NCBI RefSeq assembly: GCF_023634765.1
Contig: NZ_JAMLFX010000001.1
Span: 1,066,928-1,125,427 of the forward strand
Direction of reading: 5' to 3'
Length of the DNA: 58,500 nucleotides
Source of the DNA: Pseudomonas sp. AKS31
GTDB taxonomy: Bacteria; Pseudomonadota; Gammaproteobacteria; Pseudomonadales; Pseudomonadaceae
Shown in pieces: positions 51,428-58,500 of the stretch (positions are counted from its first letter, which is position 1; every line of letters begins with the position of its first letter). A program made the translations under genes and the position numbers. Below the pieces are notes generated by a model. That model was not told the DNA's origin and did not search any database. It saw nothing but the letters and a program-made list of their open reading frames with translations.

Positions 51428-52399
51428 CTACAACCAGCCCGACTTCTTGAAACTTGCCCACAAACTCACACATCCCACGGTAATAAACCCCAGCACACCG
51501 AAATAGCCGTAGTGCCAGCTCAGCTCCGGCATGTTCTGGAAGTTCATCCCGTAAATCCCCGCCACCGCCGTCGGAAACGCCAGAATCGCCGCCCAGGCAG
51601 CGAACTTGCGTTGCACCACGCTTTGCCGTGATGCCTCAAGCAACACACCAATCTCGATGGTCTGGCTAGCTATGTCGGCGAGGGTGGTGAGGTCTTCCAT
51701 TTGCCGTGTGACGTGAATCTGCACATCGCGGAAGTACGGGCGCATGTTCTTGTCGATAAACGGGAAACTCAACTTCTGCAGTTCCTCGCCAATCTCCACC
51801 ATCGGCGCTGCATACCGACGCAGGCGCACGACATCGCGACGCAAGCCATGCAGCTTCTGAATGTCACGCTCATTCAACGCACTGCACAAAACATTGCGCT
51901 CAAGCTCATCGATCTCGGCATGGATCGCTTCGCCGACCGGCTGATAGTTTTCGATGACAAAATCGAGCAACGCATACAGTACGAAATCTTCCCCGTGCTC
52001 CAGCAATAGCGGACGCGCCTCACAACGTTGGCGAACATGGGCGTAGGACGCCGAGTGACCGTTACGCGCGGTGATGATGTAGCCCTTGCCCGCGAAGATG
52101 TGCGTTTCGATGAATTGCAGAACGCCGTTTTCACGGATGGGCGAGTAGGTGACGATAAACAAGGCGTCGCCAAAGGTTTCCAGCTTCGGTCGACTGTGTT
52201 TTTCCAGAGCATCTTCGATGGCCAGTTCGTGCAGGTTGAACTGACGTTGCAGATTGGACAGTTCCTGAGCGTCTGGCTCTTCCAGACCGATCCACACAAA
52301 GTGGCCGGTTTTCGCAGCCCAGGCAGCGCCTTCGTCAAGGGTAATATTGGTGACTTTCTTGCCTGCGCTGTACACCGCAGCAGCAACAACTCGACCCAT
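51428..52399 (-). CDS. CorA-family magnesium/divalent cation transporter
   Basis: A 323-residue inner-membrane channel. The long N-terminal cytoplasmic domain starts MGRVVAAAVYSAGKKV; the two C-terminal membrane helices carry the signature YGMNFQNMPEL and FGVLGFITVGCVSLWASFKKSGWL. The GMN motif marks CorA-type selectivity. Start ATG 52399. Confidence 0.92.
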   Translation of the reverse strand: MGRVVAAAVYSAGKKVTNITLDEGAAWAAKTGHFVWIGLEEPDAQELSNLQRQFNLHELAIEDALEKHSRPKLETFGDALFIVTYSPIRENGVLQFIETHIFAGKGYIITARNGHSASYAHVRQRCEARPLLLEHGEDFVLYALLDFVIENYQPVGEAIHAEIDELERNVLCSALNERDIQKLHGLRRDVVRLRRYAAPMVEIGEELQKLSFPFIDKNMRPYFRDVQIHVTRQMEDLTTLADIASQTIEIGVLLEASRQSVVQRKFAAWAAILAFPTAVAGIYGMNFQNMPELSWHYGYFGVLGFITVGCVSLWASFKKSGWL

Positions 52400-52506
52400 G
52401 GTGGTGATTCACTTCTTCTTGGCAGGTGGCAGGGAATACAAGGCTTCAGCTTAGCCGTGTCGATGCTTGAGAGTCAGTGAAATCTGTACAGTTCACCGGG
52501 CAAAAG

Positions 52507-52527
52507 AAAACCCGCACAGGGCGGGTT
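52507..52527 (-). terminator. Terminator after PlsC-like gene
   Basis: Arms AACCCGC and GCGGGTT around ACAGG, directly after the stop of the acyltransferase gene on the minus strand (TTTTC tail on that side). Confidence 0.7.
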
Positions 52528-52533
52528 GTCTTT

Positions 52534-53256
52534 TCAGGCTGCTTGCAGTTGCCGATCCATCGACTCAATGCACTCGCGCATCTGTTCGCGGCATTGATTG
52601 ATGAGCATCGGCATGTCATCCATGGTCAATCCGGCTGTAGGAATTGCCGGCAACGAGCGTATAAGGATTTTCCCACTGCGCCAGCGATTCAGGCGCATGT
52701 GCTTGATGTAACTGCTGACGCAAACCGGAACGATGGGTACACCGGCAGCAATCGCCATCTGGAACGCACCCTTCTTGAAAGGCAGCAATTCTTCGCCGAG
52801 GTTGCGCGTGCCTTCCGGGAACACCCAGATCGAGGTGTCTTCGTTCTGCAAGGTATTGGTGGTGGTCAGCATCGATTGGCGCGCCTTGTGCGCATTGCCA
52901 CGGTCGATCAACACATTGCCGGCCAGCCAGAACAATTGCCCGAACAGCGGTACCCACTTGAGGCTCTTCTTGCCAATGCACACGGTCCGGCGCGGCACTA
53001 CGTTGCCGAACACGAACAAGTCATAGTTGGACTGATGGTTGGCGATGATCACGCAGCTGTCAGGTTTGTTCATTAAACCGCTGACATCGGACTTCACCCG
53101 TAAACGCAAAATACACATCGCCGGCAGCGCGTAGAGGCGGGCGCACAAACGGCTGTTGTCCGGATTGAACGGGCGGCAGATCCCGAGGATCACCCCGAGC
53201 ACACCTGCCAGAATAAAGTGCAGGCCCATCAATAACATACGAAACACGAACAGCAT
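52534..53256 (-). CDS. 1-acylglycerol-3-phosphate O-acyltransferase (PlsC family)
   Basis: A 240-residue inner-membrane acyltransferase that forms phosphatidic acid. The HX4D motif is NHQSNYDLF, the block FPEGTRN contacts the substrate phosphate, and GVPIVPVCVSSYIK follows; an N-terminal membrane helix (MLFVFRMLLMGLHFILAG) is seen. Start ATG 53256 is chosen, since the longer frame lacks a hydrophobic leader. Pseudomonads have several PlsC-like enzymes, so chain-length role is unsettled. Confidence 0.88.
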   Translation of the reverse strand: MLFVFRMLLMGLHFILAGVLGVILGICRPFNPDNSRLCARLYALPAMCILRLRVKSDVSGLMNKPDSCVIIANHQSNYDLFVFGNVVPRRTVCIGKKSLKWVPLFGQLFWLAGNVLIDRGNAHKARQSMLTTTNTLQNEDTSIWVFPEGTRNLGEELLPFKKGAFQMAIAAGVPIVPVCVSSYIKHMRLNRWRSGKILIRSLPAIPTAGLTMDDMPMLINQCREQMRECIESMDRQLQAA

Positions 53257-53426
53257 TTTCAGGCCCCACCGGGACAAAAGGTGGCGCAGTGTACGGATGT
53301 GCACTGTTTTCGGCAATTGCCGCTATAGAGTGCGGAGATAGCCGATGTTTAAGCGCATGTTTCCGAATGGAGGGTCAGACCTGTCCTAGAGCTGTCGCAG
53401 CCTTTTAAACCGTGCGCGCAAGAAAA

Positions 53427-53456
53427 AGCCCGACACGACGGTCGGGCTTATCTTTT
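53427..53456 (-). terminator. Terminator after crotonase gene
   Basis: AAGCCCGAC-ACGAC-GGTCGGGCTT-type hairpin just downstream of the crotonase stop (minus strand). Confidence 0.75.
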
Positions 53457-53471
53457 GCGCATCGACCGGGC

Positions 53472-54161
53472 TCAGCCCAGATGCTCCTGATCCTGGATGA
53501 TCGCGTTATCCAGAGCTTCCAGCAGTGCTTTACGCACCTTCAACTTGGTGTTCTTGTGCGCGAGCATGTTGATCTTCTTCAGCTGACGCGCAGCGGCGAG
53601 GGCGGCGCCTTGCAGTTCCTCGGCGGCCACCACCTTGTCGAGGAAACCTGCATCCACAGCGCTTTTTGGATCGAACATCTCGCCGTTGATCACCGAGCGG
53701 TGGAACGCCGAGCGACGCAGGCGATCGCGAGCCAGCTCGATACCGGCGTGGTGCATGGTCATGCCGATCTGCACCTCATTCAGACCGATGCTGAACGGGC
53801 CATCGACACCGATGCGGTAATCAGCAGACAACAGAATGAAGGCTCCCTTGGCCACAGCATGACCTGGGCAGGCGACGATGACCGGGAACGGGTGAGAGAG
53901 CAGACGACGCGCCAACGTCGAACCGGCGGTTACCAGCGACACAGCTTCTTTAGGGCCAGCGGTCATGACTTTCAGGTCATAGCCGCCAGACAGAATTCCA
54001 GGCTGACCGGTAATGATCACGATGGCGCGATCAGTCACCGCTTGATCCAGCGCCGCGTTGAATGCCGCAATCACGTCCGGAGAAATGGCATTGACCTTGC
54101 CGTTACTCAAGGTCAGGGTCGCGATACCGTCTTCGAGGTGGTAGGAAATCAACTCACTCAT
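53472..54161 (-). CDS. Crotonase/enoyl-CoA hydratase family protein
   Basis: A 229-residue crotonase-fold protein, starting MSELISYHLEDGIATLTLSNGKVNAI. The oxyanion segment GQPGILSGGYDLKVM and the block VACPGHAVAKGAFILLSADYRIG are visible; the residue equivalent to the second catalytic Glu falls in NEVQIGMTMHHAGIE, where the usual acid is replaced or shifted, so hydratase activity is uncertain. Free-standing. Confidence 0.85.
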   Translation of the reverse strand: MSELISYHLEDGIATLTLSNGKVNAISPDVIAAFNAALDQAVTDRAIVIITGQPGILSGGYDLKVMTAGPKEAVSLVTAGSTLARRLLSHPFPVIVACPGHAVAKGAFILLSADYRIGVDGPFSIGLNEVQIGMTMHHAGIELARDRLRRSAFHRSVINGEMFDPKSAVDAGFLDKVVAAEELQGAALAAARQLKKINMLAHKNTKLKVRKALLEALDNAIIQDQEHLG

Positions 54162-54389
54162 GACGCTATTCCTTGTAAGAAAGATGGGCAGACGTTACCC
54201 ACCGCCGCAGGCCAGGTAAAGCGCCGTGACTGACCCGCCGGTCACCGTTTCCCCGCCCACCCGGCGTGGCGAGGCGTTCTGCTTCTATATAGAAGCGCTG
54301 CACCCACCGAAGATTGGCCGGTTTGCCATGGCCTGCCTGTGGGCGAAACGACTTTTTCTCTTAACCGCATGAAAATTCTGAAAAAAAGT

Positions 54390-54418
54390 TTGCCATCGGA
54401 AAAGCTTTCGACTACATT
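54390..54418 (+). promoter_or_regulatory. Promoter of tRNA-Ser
   Basis: TTGCCA (54390-54395), 17-base spacer, TACATT (54413-54418), about 40 bases before the mature tRNA end; a normal sigma-70 layout. Confidence 0.55.
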
Positions 54419-54457
54419 AGCGCGCCTCGACAGACAGAACATGTTTGAAGAGATACG

Positions 54458-54546
54458 GTGAAGTGTCCGAGTGGCTTAAGGAGCACGCCTGGAAAGTGTG
54501 TATACAGGAAACTGTATCGAGAGTTCGAATCTCTCCTTCACCGCCA
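54458..54546 (+). tRNA. tRNA-Ser (anticodon GGA)
   Basis: An 89-base class II tRNA including encoded CCA. Acceptor arms GGTGAAG (54458-54464) and CTTCACC (54536-54542), discriminator G, then CCA; anticodon GGA in CTGGAAA; long variable arm (TATACAGGAAACTGTAT); T-arm GAGAGTTCGAATCTCTC. No integrase or attachment-site duplication is seen beside it. A terminator follows at 54559. Confidence 0.95.
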
Positions 54547-54558
54547 TATTCAGTACAC

Positions 54559-54593
54559 AAAACCCCTGATTTCGAAAGAAGTCAGGGGTTTTG
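54559..54593 (+). terminator. Terminator after tRNA-Ser
   Basis: Arms AAAACCCCTGA and TCAGGGGTTTT around TTTCGAAAGAAG, T-rich tail. Confidence 0.85.
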
Positions 54594-54688
54594 TGGTTTC
54601 TGGCGTCTGCATTTTTATTGCCGCGCCGTGAAGTCCGCTTTGTGCGATTACAATCGCGCATTTATTCATTGGTACAGAGACGACTTCC

Positions 54689-55009
54689 ATGATCATTTCC
54701 ACCACTCACACCATTGAAGGCCGGCAGATCACGGCTTACCTGGACATCGTCAGTGCCGAGTCGGTGCAGGGCGTCAATGTGATCCGCGATATGTTCGCCG
54801 GTATGCGCGATTTTTTCGGCGGACGCTCGCAAACCCTGGAGCGCGCGTTGAAGGAGGCTCGTATTCAGGCGACCGATGAGATCAAGGAACGCGCACACGC
54901 TTTGCAGGCGGATGCGGTGGTCGGGGTGGATTTCGAGATCAGCATGCCGGCGGGGAAGGGTGGCATGGTGGTGGTGTTTGCGACCGGGACCGCCGTCAAG
55001 TTGCGCTGA
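54689..55009 (+). CDS. YbjQ-family (UPF0145) heavy-metal-binding domain protein
   Basis: A 106-residue soluble protein, starting MIISTTHTIEGRQITAYLDIV. The central FAGMRDFFGGRSQTLE and AVVGVDFEISMPA blocks are those of the YbjQ/UPF0145 family, a beta-rich fold. Function in the cell is not established. It sits 142 bases after the tRNA and convergent with the lipoprotein gene. Confidence 0.87.
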   Translation: MIISTTHTIEGRQITAYLDIVSAESVQGVNVIRDMFAGMRDFFGGRSQTLERALKEARIQATDEIKERAHALQADAVVGVDFEISMPAGKGGMVVVFATGTAVKLR

Positions 55010-55363
55010 TCATTGAGCCGACGTTTGCGCCTGGTAGATTTCGATATTGCCGTGTTTAACCTGTTGATAGGCGGTGTAAGGCAATACCAGCGTATCCGTG
55101 ACGCCGGAGACCGCGAGGTCGAGCAATACCAAGGGTGCAGCGGGGCGGCCGGTGCCGAAAGCTTTCATCGGTAATTCTGGCGCGTGCAATACGCAGAAGT
55201 CGTAACCGACGCCGCTGTAGATCCGGGAGATCGAATCACAGTAAGTCTGGCGCTGTTTCAGGTCATTGCCTGCGACGGTGTCTTCCTGAAAAACACTGCT
55301 GATCGTCCCGCAGCCGCTGATCATCAGAGCTGAAAGTAGTAGAGCGCTGGCATTTCTGAGCAT
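55010..55363 (-). CDS. YceK/YidQ-family lipoprotein
   Basis: A 117-residue lipoprotein with signal peptide MLRNASALLLSALMISGC, whose lipobox LMISGC supplies the lipidated cysteine. The mature part (YDFCVLHAPELPM, PLVLLDLAVSGVTDTLVLPYTAYQ) matches the YceK/YidQ family of outer-membrane lipoproteins. Start ATG 55363 is set by the signal peptide. Confidence 0.8.
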   Translation of the reverse strand: MLRNASALLLSALMISGCGTISSVFQEDTVAGNDLKQRQTYCDSISRIYSGVGYDFCVLHAPELPMKAFGTGRPAAPLVLLDLAVSGVTDTLVLPYTAYQQVKHGNIEIYQAQTSAQ

Positions 55364-55585
55364 GTTCGCGATTCCTTCGCAATGAGATTGGGGTGCCAGA
55401 TTAGCTTGGTGGCAATGCGGATGCCTCTTCATTTTGTTCATTTTTTGTAGGCCATTCGTCGGGCGTAAGGCAGCCTGAATAACAAGTCCAAGAGTGACCG
55501 ACTAGTCTCAAAGGCATGGAGGTCGATATTTTTTCAGGCAGAAAGGTTTTTTGCCGGTGTCGATCTGTTGCGAAGGGGCGAACGT

Positions 55586-55774
55586 ATGACTGATCCGTAT
55601 ATCGAAGACGATGGCGCTGAATTTTCCTTCAATAACTGCGTCCGGTGCGGCCAGAGCGAATATCAGGCAGGTTTTGGCGAGGATCCTGTGCAGATCGGGA
55701 AGATCAAATCCGCGGCACCCAAAGGACCAAAGGCGAAATTCCTCCCCAAGGTCACCACGCGATCCAGAAAATGA
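55586..55774 (+). CDS. Small hypothetical protein
   Basis: A 62-residue protein starting MTDPYIEDDGAEF after GAAGGGGC. It has a single Cys-x2-Cys pair (NCVRCGQSEY) that could be part of a zinc site, and a basic C-terminus (KSAAPKGPKAKFLPKVTTRSRK). Unrecognised. A terminator follows at 55789. Confidence 0.55.
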   Translation: MTDPYIEDDGAEFSFNNCVRCGQSEYQAGFGEDPVQIGKIKSAAPKGPKAKFLPKVTTRSRK

Positions 55775-55788
55775 TTGTTCTCTGAGTA

Positions 55789-55812
55789 ACCCCGTATTGA
55801 GCGGGGTTTTTT
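55789..55812 (+). terminator. Terminator after the 55586 gene
   Basis: ACCCCG-TATTGAG-CGGGGT then a run of T. Confidence 0.85.
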
Positions 55813-55865
55813 ATGTCAGTGCGTGTGAAGAATTTTCTTACGGGCGACGACGACAAATCAGTTTG

Positions 55866-55883
55866 CTTTCACAAACTTTTCAC
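55866..55883 (+). promoter_or_regulatory. Pho-box-like direct repeat with downstream -10
   Basis: CTTTCAC-AAAC-TTTTCAC (18 bases, 11-base repeat period) followed 11 bases on by TAGGGT at 55895-55900, the spacing seen in PhoB-activated promoters. The repeat departs from CTGTCAT at several places, so this is tentative. A terminator follows at 55929. Confidence 0.35.
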
Positions 55884-55928
55884 GTCTGTCGCAGTAGGGT
55901 GAAGCCATCCGTTAGAAAGCAAGTCTCC

Positions 55929-55956
55929 AGCCCGTCTCCCCAGCGGGCTTTTTTTT
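55929..55956 (+). terminator. Terminator in gene-free gap
   Basis: Arms AGCCCG and CGGGCT around TCTCCCCAG then eight T. There is no gene between it and the terminator at 55789. It may end a short RNA started at the Pho-box-like promoter or act as an attenuator for the next gene. The rest of the 55775-56096 gap is featureless. Confidence 0.8.
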
Positions 55957-56096
55957 GCCTGTCATAAAACCTTTTGCAGAATTGCTGTCCAATCGGCGCC
56001 GAGTACGCGGGCACCTCTGATTTCGGCTGGACTTTCGCGTGACGACGGCATTAAATCCCGGCCCTTTTAGTCATCCCAATTGTTGAGGTTTTCGTC

Positions 56097-56468
56097 ATGC
56101 GTTTAACACTGCCTGCCCTGGTTCTGGGGCTTCTGGTTGCTCAAGGTGCAATGGCCGCAGGTGATGGCACCGCTGCGCTGGGCGGTGGTCTGGGTGGTGC
56201 ACTGGGTAATGTCGTCGGCCAGAAAATGGGCGGCAGCACTGGCGCGGCCATTGGTGCCGGTGTAGCAGGCGCGGCGGGCAGCGCAATGGCGGCGCGCAAG
56301 GGGAGCCGAACCAAAGCGGCGATTGGCGGCGGCGTTGGCGCAGCCGGTGGTTCAGTGATCGGTAACAGCCTTGGCGGCAAGACTGGCGCAACCATCGGTG
56401 CAGGCCTGGGTGGCGCGGCTGGCGGCGCAGTGGGTAGCAACTTGTCCAAAGGTCACAAGCGTCACTAA
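56097..56468 (+). CDS. Glycine-zipper protein (copy 1)
   Basis: A 123-residue exported protein with signal peptide MRLTLPALVLGLLVAQGAMA. The mature part is a chain of glycine zippers (ALGGGLGGALGNVVG, GAAIGAGVAGAAGSAM, AAIGGGVGAAGGSVIGN, ATIGAGLGGAAGGAVG), typical of outer-membrane-associated zipper proteins. Basic tail SKGHKRH. The next gene is a near copy. Confidence 0.85.
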   Translation: MRLTLPALVLGLLVAQGAMAAGDGTAALGGGLGGALGNVVGQKMGGSTGAAIGAGVAGAAGSAMAARKGSRTKAAIGGGVGAAGGSVIGNSLGGKTGATIGAGLGGAAGGAVGSNLSKGHKRH

Positions 56469-56604
56469 GACTCATCCCTGTCAGAAGAAGCCCGGCCCGA
56501 TGTCGGGCTTTTTCATGGCTGAACGTTTTCCCCGTTCGACTCTCCAAGCTTACATAGGCCCATGTCTGGGCGGACTGTCCCGCTTCGGGAACTGTGAGGT
56601 TGAT

Positions 56605-57024
56605 ATGCGCTTGTCATTATCTGCACTGTTTTTCGGTTTGCTGGTAGCACAAGGGGCGATGGCCGCCGGTGATGGCACCGCCGCTGTGGGTGGCGGCCTG
56701 GGTGGCGCGCTCGGCAATGTGGTCGGTGGACAACTCGGTGGCAGTACTGGCGCGGCGGTAGGTGCAGGCGTTGGCGGCGCGGCCGGCAGTGCCGTCGGGG
56801 CGAATAAACGCAATCGAACCGAAGCCGCCATTGGCGGTGGTCTCGGCGCGGCCGGTGGCTCGGTCGTCGGCAACAGTCTCGGCGGGTCTACCGGTTCGAC
56901 CATCGGCGCAGGGTTGGGCGGCGCGGCCGGTGGTGCGGTCGGCAACAACCTCGGTGACGATGGTGGCTCTCATTCCGGCGGCGGTCACAAACACAAGAAC
57001 AAACATAAAAACCGCCATCATTGA
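56605..57024 (+). CDS. Glycine-zipper protein (copy 2)
   Basis: A 139-residue paralog of the preceding gene: signal peptide MRLSLSALFFGLLVAQGAMA, the same zipper segments (AVGGGLGGALGNVVGG, AAVGAGVGGAAGSAVG, AAIGGGLGAAGGSVVGN, STIGAGLGGAAGGAVGN), and a different, His/Lys-rich tail (GGGHKHKNKHKNRHH) that could bind metal. A tandem duplication with tail divergence. Start ATG 56605. Confidence 0.85.
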   Translation: MRLSLSALFFGLLVAQGAMAAGDGTAAVGGGLGGALGNVVGGQLGGSTGAAVGAGVGGAAGSAVGANKRNRTEAAIGGGLGAAGGSVVGNSLGGSTGSTIGAGLGGAAGGAVGNNLGDDGGSHSGGGHKHKNKHKNRHH

Positions 57025-57040
57025 TGGAGGGGTAAACGGA

Positions 57041-57066
57041 AACCCGGCGATGTGCCGGGTTTTTCG
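57041..57066 (+). terminator. Terminator after glycine-zipper copy 2
   Basis: AACCCGGC-GATGT-GCCGGGTT-type hairpin with a T tail. Confidence 0.8.
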
Positions 57067-57146
57067 TTTTTGCTGATCCGAAGCTGGAACGATTGGCTGT
57101 AGGGCTTTTCGAACGTCATACACTCCCTGAAACGACGAGGTTTGCC

Positions 57147-57311
57147 ATGACTCCTGAAACCGAAGGCAAGGAAGAGAAAGGTTCGAGTGGACTGCCGTTT
57201 ATCAATGATCCGGGGAATGAGGATCCGGGGTCGTTGATGGATGATGCGACGGTGCCGTTGAATGATTCGGATGAGGCGGATATGGAGTATGAAGAGGAGG
57301 ATGAGCAGTGA
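57147..57311 (+). CDS. Small acidic protein
   Basis: A 54-residue, strongly acidic protein (MTPETEGKEEKGSSG, ending DEADMEYEEEDEQ), with CGAGG upstream. It has no hydrophobic segment and is probably disordered. Not recognised. A terminator (GGGCCTG/CAGGCCC) follows at 57352. Confidence 0.5.
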   Translation: MTPETEGKEEKGSSGLPFINDPGNEDPGSLMDDATVPLNDSDEADMEYEEEDEQ

Positions 57312-57351
57312 GGGGGAGTAGGGTGGATTGAGAGTTTGGAATTGGTTTTAA

Positions 57352-57376
57352 GGGCCTGAGTGAACAGGCCCTTTTT
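57352..57376 (+). terminator. Terminator between small acidic gene and immunity gene
   Basis: Arms GGGCCTG (57352-57358) and CAGGCCC (57365-57371) with AGTGAA loop and five T. Confidence 0.8.
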
Positions 57377-57386
57377 GTGGTCGTGT

Positions 57387-57815
57387 CTAATCGGTTTCTT
57401 TTGAGTCAGTCAATACATACAGGTTACTGATGGCTGACATTTTTTTGATTTTTTTTAGCTTTAGATATTCTTCGAGTTCTTTTTTAATGGTTTCTTCATT
57501 GCAATATTTTTTATGTTTAGATGGTCTTTCACGGGCAAAGTTGTATAGGCGCCAAGTATCAAACCCATTTATTTCACCGTTAGGGCCATAGTCAAAATCT
57601 ACGCTTCCTGTTGATAAATTGATGCGGCAGCCAATACCATGCAATTCATATTTAACGCCTCTGGTGACTCTTCCGCATCGCTTTATTGCCTTGGTGCGCC
57701 AAAGCCTTCGAATGTCACGAGTGCCAAATTTGCATTCAAATATCAGCGTGCTGGACTCCACCATGGAGATAAAGTCATTTATCAGGATGTCCAAAGTTTC
57801 ATTTTGATCGCTCAT
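57387..57815 (-). CDS. Putative immunity protein to Rhs toxin (DUF6896-like)
   Basis: A 142-residue protein starting MSDQNETLDILINDFI. The block ELHGIGCRINLSTGSVDFDYG and NGFDTWRLYNFA recalls the DUF6896 family found beside polymorphic toxins. Its ATG overlaps the Rhs stop by four bases (ATGA), so it is made with the toxin. It is markedly AT-rich compared with its surroundings, a common sign of a swappable toxin/immunity tip. A protective role is inferred from position. Confidence 0.7.
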   Translation of the reverse strand: MSDQNETLDILINDFISMVESSTLIFECKFGTRDIRRLWRTKAIKRCGRVTRGVKYELHGIGCRINLSTGSVDFDYGPNGEINGFDTWRLYNFARERPSKHKKYCNEETIKKELEEYLKLKKIKKMSAISNLYVLTDSKETD

Positions 57816-58500
57816 CTTCTTCTTCGATGCTCCAATCTGTCTAAACCTACGTTGTTTGCTGACTCTATTACATCTTCAATGCTGTTTAGAGTTTTGTCGT
57901 ACTTTATGAGATCGGTTATGAGTCTAATTGTCACATTTGTCGAGGTTTGCCGTGCAGCTGCTGCGCGATGGTGTCCGTCCAGAATATATAGGTTGCCGTC
58001 ATGTTCCATGACGTCGATGGGATCTACTGGCTCGTATCCGTTGCGCATTTTATTTTTATAATCCTCGACCGTCTTGGTTGAGTTTTTTCCCTCTATTGTA
58101 TGTATTCGTTTCAAAGTTTTTGGATCTATATTGTGAGCAATATTCGGTAGTTTCGGTTCACCCTCATCAACCTTAGCCCCACCAATCCCACCCGGCACCT
58201 CACACCCAGGCTTATTCGGCGGTGGACAGTTGGAACTCAACCCCAACGGATCCACCCACCCCGTCGGATTCGGCACGTACTGGTACTGATTCAACCCACC
58301 GGCCAACTTGATCGGATCCGGCGTCAGATACCGCCCCAGTCGCGGGTCGTAATACCGATGGCGGTTGTAATGCAGGCCGCTTTCCCCGTCGAAGTACTGC
58401 CCCTGAAAACGCAGCGGCTGGTTCAGGTAGTCCTCGCCGGCCAGGGTCAGTGCGGCGACTTTGCCGTAGGCGTCGTATTGCGCGGACCAGACGATGTCGC
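57812..58500 (-). CDS. Rhs-family polymorphic toxin, C-terminal part with ParB-like tip (partial)
   Basis: The minus-strand frame is open to the window edge. The Rhs core end is clear: GLHYNRHRYYDPRLGRYLTPDP, then LNQYQYVPNPTGWVDPLGL, the DPxGL hallmark that marks the core/tip boundary (about 58237). The remaining roughly 140 residues are a variable toxin tip containing a ParB-like nuclease pattern (GYEPVDPIDVMEHDGN, LDGHHRAAAARQ). The tip coding region is AT-rich, unlike the core. It is followed, with four-base overlap, by a putative immunity gene. The delivery N-terminus is outside the window. Confidence 0.85.
   Translation of the reverse strand, partial: DIVWSAQYDAYGKVAALTLAGEDYLNQPLRFQGQYFDGESGLHYNRHRYYDPRLGRYLTPDPIKLAGGLNQYQYVPNPTGWVDPLGLSSNCPPPNKPGCEVPGGIGGAKVDEGEPKLPNIAHNIDPKTLKRIHTIEGKNSTKTVEDYKNKMRNGYEPVDPIDVMEHDGNLYILDGHHRAAAARQTSTNVTIRLITDLIKYDKTLNSIEDVIESANNVGLDRLEHRRRR

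Noticed and set aside
54458..54546. tRNA-Ser as the attachment site of a genomic island
   Set aside because: No integrase gene and no duplicated 3' tRNA end were seen on either side; the neighbours are ordinary genes.

Overview
The window is chromosomal DNA from a fluorescent Pseudomonas (P. fluorescens group). This is inferred from high-GC coding sequence, gene order that I recall as matching P. aeruginosa blocks (minCDE-lpxL; the allA-alc-uraD-puuE-hiuH urate block; folE-prmB-aroC-MFS-mtn), and three families of short palindromic intergenic repeats (REP/REPIN-like) typical of this group. No database was consulted, so all names rest on motif and family recognition.

Layout. 1-4.2 kb: cell-division site selection (minE partial, minD, minC, minus strand), then lpxL and a patatin-like lipase on the plus strand. 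4.2-13.3 kb: a purine/urate utilisation block. It holds two Tsx-like outer-membrane channels, an NCS2 permease, and a full route from urate to glyoxylate plus urea: puuD, hiuH, uraD, puuE, alc, allA. 13.4-22.9 kb: the most unusual region. A TcdA/TcdB-type pore-forming toxin-like protein is followed by three large mutually paralogous proteins of no recognised function, all on the minus strand. 23-27.7 kb: LysE exporter, a second purine permease (AzgA type), a MarR regulator divergent from an aminotransferase, and a glutaredoxin. 27.8-36.3 kb: folE, an Smr protein, an isochorismatase-like protein, prmB, aroC, an MFS transporter and a decayed methionine-salvage operon in which mtnD is intact while mtnB and mtnC are remnants. 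36.6-46.7 kb: small conserved genes, an acyl-CoA synthetase, an ankyrin protein, an RraB-like protein, the ATP-grasp/alpha-E/transglutaminase trio and a cytochrome c. 47-54.2 kb: fatty-acid oxidation thiolase and multifunctional enzyme, a glutamine amidotransferase, CorA, PlsC and a crotonase. 54.4-58.5 kb: tRNA-Ser(GGA), small lipoprotein and glycine-zipper genes, and the 3' end of an Rhs polymorphic toxin with a ParB-like tip plus its putative immunity gene.

Functional links. Purines enter through the outer-membrane channels and NCS2 permeases and are degraded by the urate pathway. Near-identical TTGTRTACAA palindromes lie upstream of puuE, of hiuH and of the distant AzgA permease, which suggests one GntR-type regulator. 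Two toxin loci (13.4-22.9 kb and the Rhs tip at 57.4-58.5 kb) look like accessory, competition- or host-directed DNA. The best candidate for an undescribed system is the pore-forming protein with its three paralogous partners.
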